Shown here one piece after another: positions 1 to 5,231 of a stretch of DNA of 14,088 nt (position 1 is the stretch's first letter; each line of letters opens with the position of its first letter). A model generated the notes under the pieces. It did no database searches and was not told where the DNA came from. It worked only from the letters and a program-made list of their open reading frames with translations. Position numbers and translations under genes: made by a program. The DNA is from Streptosporangiaceae bacterium (lineage in GTDB: Bacteria; Actinomycetota; Actinomycetes; Streptosporangiales; Streptosporangiaceae). The stretch lies in contig JASIBM010000508.1 of the NCBI GenBank assembly GCA_030045175.1, positions 1 to 14,088 on the forward strand, in the 5' to 3' direction.

Positions 1-23
1 ACCGCAGACGCGGTCTCCAGGCT

Positions 24-148
24 GCCGTCGGCCGGGCATGGCCGCCAATGAGGTCGGCGCCAGCCGTCGGCCGGGCATGGCCGCCAATGAGGTCGGCGCC
101 AGCCGTCGGCCGGGCATGGCCGCCAATGAGGCCGGCGCCAGCCGTCGG
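24..148. repeat. 39-bp minisatellite, three copies plus a partial fourth
   Basis: Three consecutive 39-bp units lie at 24-62, 63-101 and 102-140, followed by 8 bp of a fourth. Units 1 and 2 are identical. Unit 3 differs by one T-to-C change at 132. The period is a multiple of three. On the plus strand one frame gives a 13-residue repeat beginning MAANEVGAS. On the minus strand another frame (repeat ADLIGGHARPTAG) stays open from about 217 to the window edge. The DNA could therefore be the repetitive end of a gene lying mostly to the left, or plain intergenic minisatellite. No ribosome binding site or known domain settles this. The repeat is certain; any coding role is not. Confidence 0.95.
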
Positions 149-224
149 GTGAGGCAGGCGTCCAGTTGCCTTGTCACACGACCAACATCTGTACCTCGCG
201 TCACGACCCTTGATCACTTTAGCT

Positions 225-298
225 CGATGAATGGCGTATTGGTCCGATCGTTCCGGGTCAATGGCACATTCATCGCGATGCCACGGACGCGATGAATG
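225..298. promoter_or_regulatory. Operator-like cluster of inverted half-sites upstream of the YCII gene
   Basis: A perfect 11-bp inverted repeat has arms CATTCATCGCG (267-277) and CGCGATGAATG (288-298) around a 10-bp spacer. A third half-site, CGATGAATG, occurs at 225-233. A second, nested inverted pair TGGCA/TGCCA lies at 262-266 and 279-283. The rest of 149-377 shows no gene and no convincing sigma-70 promoter. Repeated half-sites about 42 and 23 bp apart resemble binding sites for a dimeric regulator, but they could equally be a hairpin in a transcript. The symmetry is seen directly; the function is inferred. Confidence 0.45.
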
Positions 299-377
299 CG
301 ACGAAAAGGGTGATAGTTATAAAGCGGTGGCGGTGCGGCGGGGCGTGGTCCACGGTTGGCTGAGCTCGGCGTCGATT

Positions 378-504
378 TTCGGCTGGCTCGTTCGTCGAAG
401 GGTTCGGCTGGCTCTTGTCGAAGGGGTTTGGCTGGTTCGTTCGTCGAAGGGATTGGACTGGGCTCGTTGTCGAAGGGGGTTCGGCTGGCTCGTTTGTCGA
501 AGGG
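378..504. repeat. Five tandem copies of a ~25-bp repeat just upstream of the YCII gene
   Basis: Degenerate copies begin at 378, 403, 427, 452 and 480. Each reads roughly TTCGGCTGGCTCG followed by a short T/G tract and then GTCGAAGGG. Copy 2 is two bases shorter and copy 4 about three longer, so the frame is not preserved. This argues against coding, although minus-strand frames are open through part of it and give Pro/Ser/Asn/Glu-rich peptides. The GTCGAAGGG core resembles a widespread intergenic repeat that I remember as ending in TGTCGAAGGG. The array ends about 40 bp before the YCII start codon and so lies in its likely 5' leader. Confidence 0.9.
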
Positions 505-543
505 AATGCGGGAAGGCGCCTGTATCCAACCCGAAGGAGAAAC

Positions 544-891
544 ATGGCTAGGTACGCGATCTTGGTCTACGAGGCCGAGTCTGGCTACGCGAACGCAGGG
601 CCGGAGGTATTCGAGCAGGTCACCTGCGCGCACGGGCGATTTACCGAGCAGGTCGGTGAGCTTGGCGGCAAGATTCTGGACGGTGCCGCGCTCGAGCCGA
701 CGAGTGCGGGCGCGTCCGTGCGCGGTGATGTCGTGACCGACGGGCCGTTCGCCGAGACCAAGGAAGCGCTCGGTGGCTTCTACCTGATCGAGGCCCGTGA
801 CCTGGACCATGCCATCGAGATCGCCAAGGAGTGCCCGGCGCTGTTCGGTGGCGTTGAGGTTCGGCCGCTCATGGAGTTCCCTGGCGACTGA
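544..891 (+). CDS. YCII-related (DGPF domain) protein
   Basis: The 115-residue product starts MARYAILVYEAE and is one YCII/DGPF domain, a dimeric alpha+beta ferredoxin-like fold of usual length. The diagnostic DGPFAETKE stretch is near residues 62-70, followed by GGFYLIEARDLDHAIEIA, the typical second half. The ATG at 544 follows a clear GAAGGAGA ribosome binding site at 533-540. Members are small soluble proteins with no settled physiological role. In actinomycetes they are often encoded beside an ECF-type sigma factor, and here a decayed piece of such a gene appears to follow directly. The upstream leader carries five 25-bp repeats and an inverted-repeat cluster. The family call is firm; a substrate cannot be assigned. 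Confidence 0.93.
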   Translation: MARYAILVYEAESGYANAGPEVFEQVTCAHGRFTEQVGELGGKILDGAALEPTSAGASVRGDVVTDGPFAETKEALGGFYLIEARDLDHAIEIAKECPALFGGVEVRPLMEFPGD

Positions 892-924
892 TCCGGGGTG
901 CGGCAAGTCACGTGCACGCCCGGC

Positions 925-1182
925 CGAGGTGGTCGCAGCGGACGACGCGCAGGCGGCGATAGCCGCTAGCGGGACGGCAGGCCCCGAGAGCTACCGCTAC
1001 CTGCCGGCGGCGAGGGCCGACCTGCCGCGTCGGGCTTGGCCGCGACGATCATGCCGCGTCGGCTTGGCCGCGACGACGAGGCGGTGCTGGCTTACCGGGC
1101 AGCATTCGATCGCTCCGAGAACGCGGCGGAGCGAGGCGACGAGGGAAGGCGGCGCATCAAGAGGCGCCCGGGGACGAGATGA
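925..1182 (+). pseudogene. Remnant of the C-terminal tail of a YCII-associated ECF-type sigma factor
   Basis: Frame 2 reads SYRYLPAARADLPRR near 989-1033. Frame 1 then reads RLGRDDEAVLAYRAAFDRS from 1060 and stops at 1180-1182. Together they match the helical C-terminal tail I know from the large YCII-linked ECF sigma factors (COG4941-like: HAARADLLRRLGR...EA..AYRRAL...ER). The break lies in an imperfect tandem duplication (1024-1052 and 1053-1080). Deleting the first 29-bp copy joins both pieces in one frame as ADLPRRLGRDDEAVLAY. The sigma-2 and sigma-4 DNA-binding regions are absent, so only about the last 70 residues survive. The left edge is approximate. The assignment rests on motif memory without an alignment. 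Confidence 0.6.
1024..1080 (+). repeat. Imperfect ~29-bp tandem duplication causing a frameshift
   Basis: Copy 1 (1024-1052, 29 bp) and copy 2 (1053-1080, 28 bp) share GCCGCGTCGG, then CTTGGCCGCGACGA. Copy 1 has one extra G after GCCGCGTCGG. They differ at their last four bases. A 29-bp insertion shifts the frame, which explains why the sigma-factor-like tail is split between two frames. Confidence 0.9.
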
Positions 1183-1191
1183 GCGGCCGGA

Positions 1192-2067
1192 TTGAGCGAC
1201 GCGCCGCATGGCTCGGGTCGACTGCCGCTAGATTGGTTGGTCGTGGCCGGGTTTTCCAAGCTCTCAAGGTCCCGCCAGTTGCTCGCTGGCGCTGGAGCCG
1301 TGGGCGTGCTCACGATCGCGTTGTGGCTCGTGGGCTGGATCGGCACGGCCGGACGGCTCACCGCCTACGCCGTGCTGCTCCTGGCGTTCGGCGTGCTCGC
1401 CCTGGCGGTCGGCGCGATCGGCATCTACACCGAGCAGCGCGACGAGGGTCGTCAGCACGCCGATCAGCTCGCCAGGGTCAAGATCGCCGACATCGCGCAG
1501 GTCCAGATCGAGCGGCTGAGCGGCCCAGGCGAGCTAGTCACCATCAATGTGCGCAACGCGAGCTCCCGCGCGATCAGGAATGTTTACGTCTGGGCCGACG
1601 TACGGGGAGTCTCAGGCCACTACGCGGCCGGCATCCCGGCGCACGACGCCCGGTCTCGGCACATGATCTACGTGCCGCGTGACGACGACCTGCACTGGCG
1701 GCTGCGAGCCATCAGGCCGGGGGCAGACGCGTTGTTCACCCAGCTCACGCACATGAACCCGAATCCCGTGCCGGCCGTGACCGACGCGGAGATCACCGCG
1801 TACGCGGAGTTCGTCGACGCCGAGGGCGCCTGGTGGCGCTGCGATGAGGACGGCACCGTGAGCAGCCGGGAGCCGGACGAGCCGCTAACCACCGGATCGC
1901 GCCACGGGCCGCGGCTGGCGACGGCTGGTGAGCCGGCGCACTCGCTCCAGCGCCGTCGCGAGCCCGGCGGGCGGCGGGAGCTGCTGCACTCCGCGCGCAT
2001 CGCCGGGCGCGTCGTCCGGCGGACCAGGTCGAGCTACGGTGAGTCGAGCTACGGTGATGTGCCATGA
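1192..2067 (+). CDS. Two-helix membrane protein with a soluble C-terminal domain, function unknown
   Basis: The 291-residue product starts at a TTG (1192), with no strong ribosome binding site, so a later start is possible. Two hydrophobic segments lie at about residues 30-51 and 56-79, close enough to form a helical hairpin. A charged linker with TEQRDEGRQHADQLARVK follows, which may be a short coiled coil. Residues about 115-222 look like a beta-rich domain (LVTINVRNASSRAIRNVYVW, then ITAYAEFVDAEGAWWRCDEDG), of a type seen in actinobacterial membrane proteins with a small N-terminal helix pair. The Arg-rich tail (230-291) looks disordered and ends in a duplicated SSYGE/SSYGD. I do not recognise a named family. 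The stop codon overlaps the ung start as ATGA, so the two genes are probably translationally coupled. Confidence 0.75.
   Translation: MSDAPHGSGRLPLDWLVVAGFSKLSRSRQLLAGAGAVGVLTIALWLVGWIGTAGRLTAYAVLLLAFGVLALAVGAIGIYTEQRDEGRQHADQLARVKIADIAQVQIERLSGPGELVTINVRNASSRAIRNVYVWADVRGVSGHYAAGIPAHDARSRHMIYVPRDDDLHWRLRAIRPGADALFTQLTHMNPNPVPAVTDAEITAYAEFVDAEGAWWRCDEDGTVSSREPDEPLTTGSRHGPRLATAGEPAHSLQRRREPGGRRELLHSARIAGRVVRRTRSSYGESSYGDVP
2028..2057 (+). repeat. Perfect 15-bp tandem duplication at the junction with ung
   Basis: GTCGAGCTACGGTGA occurs twice in direct succession (2028-2042 and 2043-2057). In the upstream gene it encodes the repeated SSYGE/SSYGD. Each copy ends in GGTGA, and the second lies 6 nt before the ung ATG at 2064, where it is the only Shine-Dalgarno-like sequence. 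Confidence 0.95.
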
Positions 2068-2741
2068 CGCGACGGCCATTGCACGAGATCATCGAGCCAG
2101 GCTGGGCCGAGGCGCTCGCGCCGGTCGCCGGCAATATCGCCGACGCTGGTGACTTCCTGCGAGCCGAGATCGCGGCAGGCCGCTCCTACCTGCCCGCAGG
2201 CGACTTGGTGCTGCGCGCGTTCAAGCAGCCGTTTGAGCAGGTCCGAGTGCTGATCGTGGGCCAGGACCCGTACCCGACCCCCGGCCACCCCGTCGGGCTC
2301 AGCTTCTCCGTCGCACCGTCGGTGCGGCCGCTACCGCGCAGCCTGGTGAACATCTTCTCCGAGTACAGCGCCGACCTCGGCCATCCGGCGCCGTCCACCG
2401 GCGACCTGACGCCGTGGACAGAGCGTGGCGTGTTGCTGCTCAACCGAGTGCTGACGGTGCAGCCAGGCAAGCCGGGATCGCACCGGGGCAAGGGCTGGGA
2501 GGCGGTGACCGAACAGGCGATCAGGGCGCTCGCCGCTCGCGGCGTGCCGCTCGTGGGGATCTTGTGGGGCCGGGACGCCCGCAACCTGGCCCCGCTGCTT
2601 GGTGGCGTTCCGCTGGTCGAGTCGGCCCACCCCAGCCCGATGTCGGCTGATCATGGCTTCTTCGGCTCGCGTCCGTTCAGCCGGGCAAACGACCTGCTAG
2701 AGCGGCAAGGCGGGGACCAGATCGACTGGAAGCTGCCTTAA
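2064..2741 (+). CDS. ung: Uracil-DNA glycosylase, family 1
   Basis: The 225-residue product removes uracil from DNA and starts base-excision repair. It has the full family-1 motif set: the water-activating GQDPYPTPGHPVGLSFSV (residues 66-83, catalytic Asp68), LLLNRVLTV with the uracil-reading Asn127, and HPSPMSADHGFFGSRPFS (from His189) for minor-groove insertion and catalysis. The YPTPGHP wording is, as I recall, usual for actinobacterial Ung. Length is normal. The start overlaps the previous stop as ATGA, with only GGTGA as a weak Shine-Dalgarno, so translation probably depends on the upstream membrane-protein gene. No hairpin with a U-tract follows the stop. Confidence 0.97.
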   Translation: MTRRPLHEIIEPGWAEALAPVAGNIADAGDFLRAEIAAGRSYLPAGDLVLRAFKQPFEQVRVLIVGQDPYPTPGHPVGLSFSVAPSVRPLPRSLVNIFSEYSADLGHPAPSTGDLTPWTERGVLLLNRVLTVQPGKPGSHRGKGWEAVTEQAIRALAARGVPLVGILWGRDARNLAPLLGGVPLVESAHPSPMSADHGFFGSRPFSRANDLLERQGGDQIDWKLP

Positions 2742-2835
2742 GGTCAGGCCCCTGGCCCCGATGGCGGTTAACCCGATGGTTTGCGCTGGTTGAATCGGTA
2801 ATCGTCGGCACGGCGTCGTCCTGATCGGCGCTGCC

Positions 2836-2867
2836 GCTGCGGGCCAGTACAGCTGCGGGCCAGTACA
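2836..2867 (+). repeat. Perfect 16-bp tandem duplication in the ung-ribE gap
   Basis: GCTGCGGGCCAGTACA occurs at 2836-2851 and again at 2852-2867. The surrounding 2742-3029 has no defensible gene. Removing one copy would join LIGAAAAGQY to IWTGGVLLAAAILHAVTRG in one plus-strand frame (2821 onward). That reads like a hydrophobic segment and may be a gene fossil, but no homology is recognised. There is no clear terminator for ung. Confidence 0.9.
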
Positions 2868-3005
2868 TCTGGACCGGCGGCGTGCTGCTAGCCGCCGCGA
2901 TCCTCCACGCGGTGACGCGCGGGGCGGCGGTGGCGGCTTGCGGCGTTTCTTCAGCCGCGCAGCCGATCCTCACCTCGGTCACCCACGACGACTCGGGGCA
3001 GTCCA

Positions 3006-3014
3006 TGGCATACT
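3006..3014 (+). promoter_or_regulatory. Candidate extended -10 promoter for the rib operon
   Basis: TGG-CATACT forms an extended -10 (TGn plus hexamer). It would start transcription near 3020-3022, about 8-10 nt before the riboswitch P1 stem, which is the expected place. No good -35 is seen 16-18 bp upstream. A second A/T-rich hexamer, GATAAT (3024-3029), is better by consensus but would start transcription inside P1. Confidence 0.4.
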
Positions 3015-3029
3015 GTTTATGCAGATAAT

Positions 3030-3156
3030 GCGTGCTCCGGGGTCGGTGTAACTCCGAACCGGCGGTGACAGTCCGCGACCCGGCCGAGGCCATCGGCCGG
3101 CTGAACCGGTGCAATTCCGGTACCGACGGTGAAAGTCCGGATGGGAGGCAGCACGC
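3030..3156 (+). promoter_or_regulatory. FMN riboswitch (RFN element)
   Basis: The conserved RFN core is present in order: CCGGGGTCGGTGTAACTCCG, then ACCGGCGGTGACAGTCCGCG, a variable CGGCCG hairpin near 3082-3102, AACCGGTGCAATTCCGGT, and ACCGACGGTGAAAGTCCGGA followed by TGGGAGGCAGCACGC. P1 closes perfectly with GCGTGCT (3030-3036) and AGCACGC (3150-3156). FMN binding should shut off the downstream riboflavin operon. It lies 135 nt ahead of ribE, as expected. The identification is firm from conserved sequence and P1 pairing. Confidence 0.97.
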
Positions 3157-3222
3157 GCGCGGCCGGGTTGTCGCGCTGGCGGGTGGCCGCCAGGGCGGAC
3201 CCGTGCGGCGAGCGATATCGCG

Positions 3223-3263
3223 CCCCGGAGCCCGCGGTGCGGGCCCGGGGGGATGACCCCCGG
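3223..3263 (+). promoter_or_regulatory. Riboswitch expression platform: strong GC hairpin with an alternative partner
   Basis: CCCCGG-A-GCCCGC (3223-3235) can pair with GCGGGC-CCGGGG (3239-3250) around a GGT loop, giving 12 G-C pairs with one bulged A. The 3' arm can instead pair with CCCCCGG (3257-3263), so two exclusive structures exist just before the AGGAGG ribosome binding site (3281-3286). There is no U-tract. Control may be at translation initiation or through Rho rather than by an intrinsic terminator. The folding was judged by eye. Confidence 0.55.
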
Positions 3264-3291
3264 CCCCCCGACAGGAGGGCAGGAGGCGCAG

Positions 3292-3912
3292 GTGTTCACC
3301 GGAATCGTGGAAGAGCGCGGCAGGGTCGCGGCCCTCGACCAGCTCGCGGACTCGGCCATATTGACCATCGAGGCTCCGGTGGTGTCCGCCGCAGCCGAGC
3401 GCGGTGACTCAATCGCCGTCAGCGGGGTCTGCCTGACCGTGACGCGGGCAGGCGAGGGCAGGTTCAGCGCCGACGTGATCGGGGAGACGCTGGCGAGAAC
3501 CGGCCTGGGCAAGCTGGCGGCCGGCGACCTGGTGAACCTCGAGCGCCCGGTGCCTGTCACTGGACGGCTTGACGGGCACATCGTGCAAGGCCACGTGGAC
3601 GGCACGGGCGTGATCACCAGGCGGCAGCGAGCCGAGGGCTGGGATGTGCTGCGGATCTGCGCTGACCCCTGGTTGCTGCGTTACATGGCGCACAAGGGCT
3701 CGGTGGCCGTCAACGGGGTGAGCCTGACGATCTCCGCGGTCAGCGAGCTCGCGTCGGCCAGCGAAGCCGATGGCTGGTTCGAGGTGAGCTTGATCCCCGA
3801 GACGCTCGCCAGGACGACGTTCGGGGCCAGCGAGGCCGGCGACCTGGTCAACATCGAGGTAGACGTGATCGCCAAGTACATCGAACGGTTGCTCGCGGGG
3901 AGGATCCGATGA
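3292..3912 (+). CDS. ribE: Riboflavin synthase, alpha chain
   Basis: Riboflavin synthase converts two 6,7-dimethyl-8-ribityllumazine molecules into riboflavin. The 206-residue product has the usual internal duplication of two lumazine-binding barrels. Paired motifs are SGVCLTV (44-50) with NGVSLTI (141-147), and GETLARTGLG (64-73) with PETLARTTFG (169-178). DGHIVQGHVDGTG (94-106) opens the second half. I chose GTG 3292 because it gives the canonical MFTGIVEE N-terminus and follows AGGAGG at 3281-3286 by 5 nt. An in-frame ATG at 3253 would add 13 Pro/Gly-rich residues inside the riboswitch platform. The stop overlaps ribBA as ATGA. Some organisms call this gene ribC. It is under the FMN riboswitch. 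Confidence 0.97.
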   Translation: MFTGIVEERGRVAALDQLADSAILTIEAPVVSAAAERGDSIAVSGVCLTVTRAGEGRFSADVIGETLARTGLGKLAAGDLVNLERPVPVTGRLDGHIVQGHVDGTGVITRRQRAEGWDVLRICADPWLLRYMAHKGSVAVNGVSLTISAVSELASASEADGWFEVSLIPETLARTTFGASEAGDLVNIEVDVIAKYIERLLAGRIR

Positions 3913-5231
3913 CTGCGGATGCGCGCGATCCGCGGGCCGGCGACGAGATCGTGCTCGATGAGGTGTCCCGCGCGATCGGTGACATCGCGGCAGGCAGGCC
4001 AGTCGTCGTCGTGGACGACGCCGACAGGGAGAACGAGGGCGACATCATCTTCGCCGCGAGCAAGGCGACGCCGGCCCTGCTCGCGTTCACGATCAGGCAC
4101 ACCAGCGGCGTGATCTGCGTGCCGATGCTCGGCGAGGAACTCGATCGGCTTCAGCTTCCGCTCATGACCGCCCAGAACAACGAGCGGATGCGAACCGCGT
4201 TCACCGTCAGCGTGGACGCGCGGCACGGCGTGACGACGGGAATCTCGGCCGCCGACCGGTCTAGGACGGTCCGGACGCTGGTGGACTCGGCGACCGAGCC
4301 TTACGAGCTGGTCAAGCCGGGCCATGTGTTCCCGCTTCGCTATGCCGACGGCGGGGTGCTGCGCCGGCCTGGGCACACCGAGGCCGCGGTGGACCTGGCC
4401 AGGCTGGCCGGGCTGCCGCCCGCCGGGGTGCTCGCCGAGGTGGTCAACGACGACGGCACGATGAAGCGGCTACCTGCGCTGCGCGCGTTCGCTGACGAGC
4501 ACGGCCTGGCGCTGATCTCGATCGCCCAGCTCATCGAGCACCGCAGGCACCGCGAGCAGATGGTGAGCCGGGTGGTGCAGACCCAGGTGCCAACGTCCTA
4601 CGGGCAGTGGCAGGCCTTCGGCTACCTGAGCAAGCTGGACGGCACCGAGCACCTGGCCTTGGTGCTTGGCGACCTGGACAAGCCGGCCGACGCTGGCGCA
4701 CCCGCCGAGGACGTGCTGGTCAGGATGCACTCGGAGTGCCTGACCGGCGATGTGTTCGGCTCACAGCGGTGCGACTGCGGCACGCAGCTCAACGCCGCCA
4801 TGGCCGCGATCGCGGCGGAGGGCCGCGGCGTCGTGCTGTACCTGCGCGGTCACGAGGGCCGTGGCATCGGCCTGCTCAGCAAGCTGCGGGCCTACCAGCT
4901 CCAGGACGCCGGCGCCGACACCGTGGACGCGAACACCGAGCTCGGGCTGCCGGTGGACGCGCGGGAGTACTCCACCGGGGCGCAGATACTCGCCGACCTC
5001 GGCGTGTCCTGCCTGCGGCTGCTCACCAACAACCCGGCGAAGGTCAAGGGCCTGGCCGACTTCGGCCTGAAGGTGACTGGCACGGTGTCGCTGCCGGTCA
5101 CCCAGACGCCGCACAACCTTCGGTACCTGATCGCCAAGCGGGATCGGCTGGGTCACCTGATCGAGTTGTCGGACCCCGCGACCGCCTCGGCGCAGGCAGC
5201 GGGAGACCAGGCAGCGGGAGACACAGCGTGA
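3909..5231 (+). CDS. ribBA: Bifunctional 3,4-dihydroxy-2-butanone-4-phosphate synthase / GTP cyclohydrolase II
   Basis: The 440-residue fusion supplies both precursors of the lumazine ring: the four-carbon unit from ribulose 5-phosphate (N-terminal RibB domain, about 14-213) and the pyrimidine from GTP (C-terminal RibA domain, about 218-420). RibB signs are DDADRENEGD (36-45), HTSG (64-67) and RPGHTEAAVDLARLAG (153-168). RibA signs are the zinc ligands in SECLTGDVFGSQRCDC (Cys277, Cys288, Cys290), GHEGRGIGL (314-322) and LTNNPAKVKGL (372-382). Ala38 replaces the acidic residue usually found in DDEDRENEGD; the metal-binding RENE part is intact. The C-terminus ends in a duplicated QAAGD from a 15-bp repeat. 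Both ends overlap neighbours by 4 bp, indicating a coupled operon. Confidence 0.97.
   Translation: MTADARDPRAGDEIVLDEVSRAIGDIAAGRPVVVVDDADRENEGDIIFAASKATPALLAFTIRHTSGVICVPMLGEELDRLQLPLMTAQNNERMRTAFTVSVDARHGVTTGISAADRSRTVRTLVDSATEPYELVKPGHVFPLRYADGGVLRRPGHTEAAVDLARLAGLPPAGVLAEVVNDDGTMKRLPALRAFADEHGLALISIAQLIEHRRHREQMVSRVVQTQVPTSYGQWQAFGYLSKLDGTEHLALVLGDLDKPADAGAPAEDVLVRMHSECLTGDVFGSQRCDCGTQLNAAMAAIAAEGRGVVLYLRGHEGRGIGLLSKLRAYQLQDAGADTVDANTELGLPVDAREYSTGAQILADLGVSCLRLLTNNPAKVKGLADFGLKVTGTVSLPVTQTPHNLRYLIAKRDRLGHLIELSDPATASAQAAGDQAAGDTA
5193..5222 (+). repeat. Perfect 15-bp tandem duplication at the ribBA/ribH junction
   Basis: CAGGCAGCGGGAGAC occurs at 5193-5207 and 5208-5222. It encodes the repeated QAAGD near the RibBA C-terminus. 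Each copy carries GGGAG; the second (5216-5220) sits 7 nt before the ribH GTG at 5228 and is its likely Shine-Dalgarno. Confidence 0.95.

Noticed and set aside
312..322. A/T-rich GATAGTTATAA considered as the YCII promoter
   Set aside because: It could be a -10, but no -35 lies at 16-18 bp and it is over 200 bp from the start codon, beyond the repeat array; the evidence is too thin to list.
378..504. Repeat array considered as a CRISPR
   Set aside because: The copies are contiguous with no unique spacers, unequal in length, and no cas gene is present.
214..906. A 230-codon minus-strand frame across the repeat array and the YCII gene
   Set aside because: Its C-terminal part is only the translated 25-bp repeats and its N-terminal part is antisense to the clearly real YCII gene.
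3223..3250. Riboswitch hairpin considered as an intrinsic terminator
   Set aside because: No run of U follows the stem; the next bases are GGATGACCCCC.
4607..5227. Long in-frame extension upstream of ribH, through ribBA
   Set aside because: The sequence before 5228 is Arg/Gly-rich shadow of ribBA; lumazine synthase homology begins after the GTG at 5228, which has its own Shine-Dalgarno.
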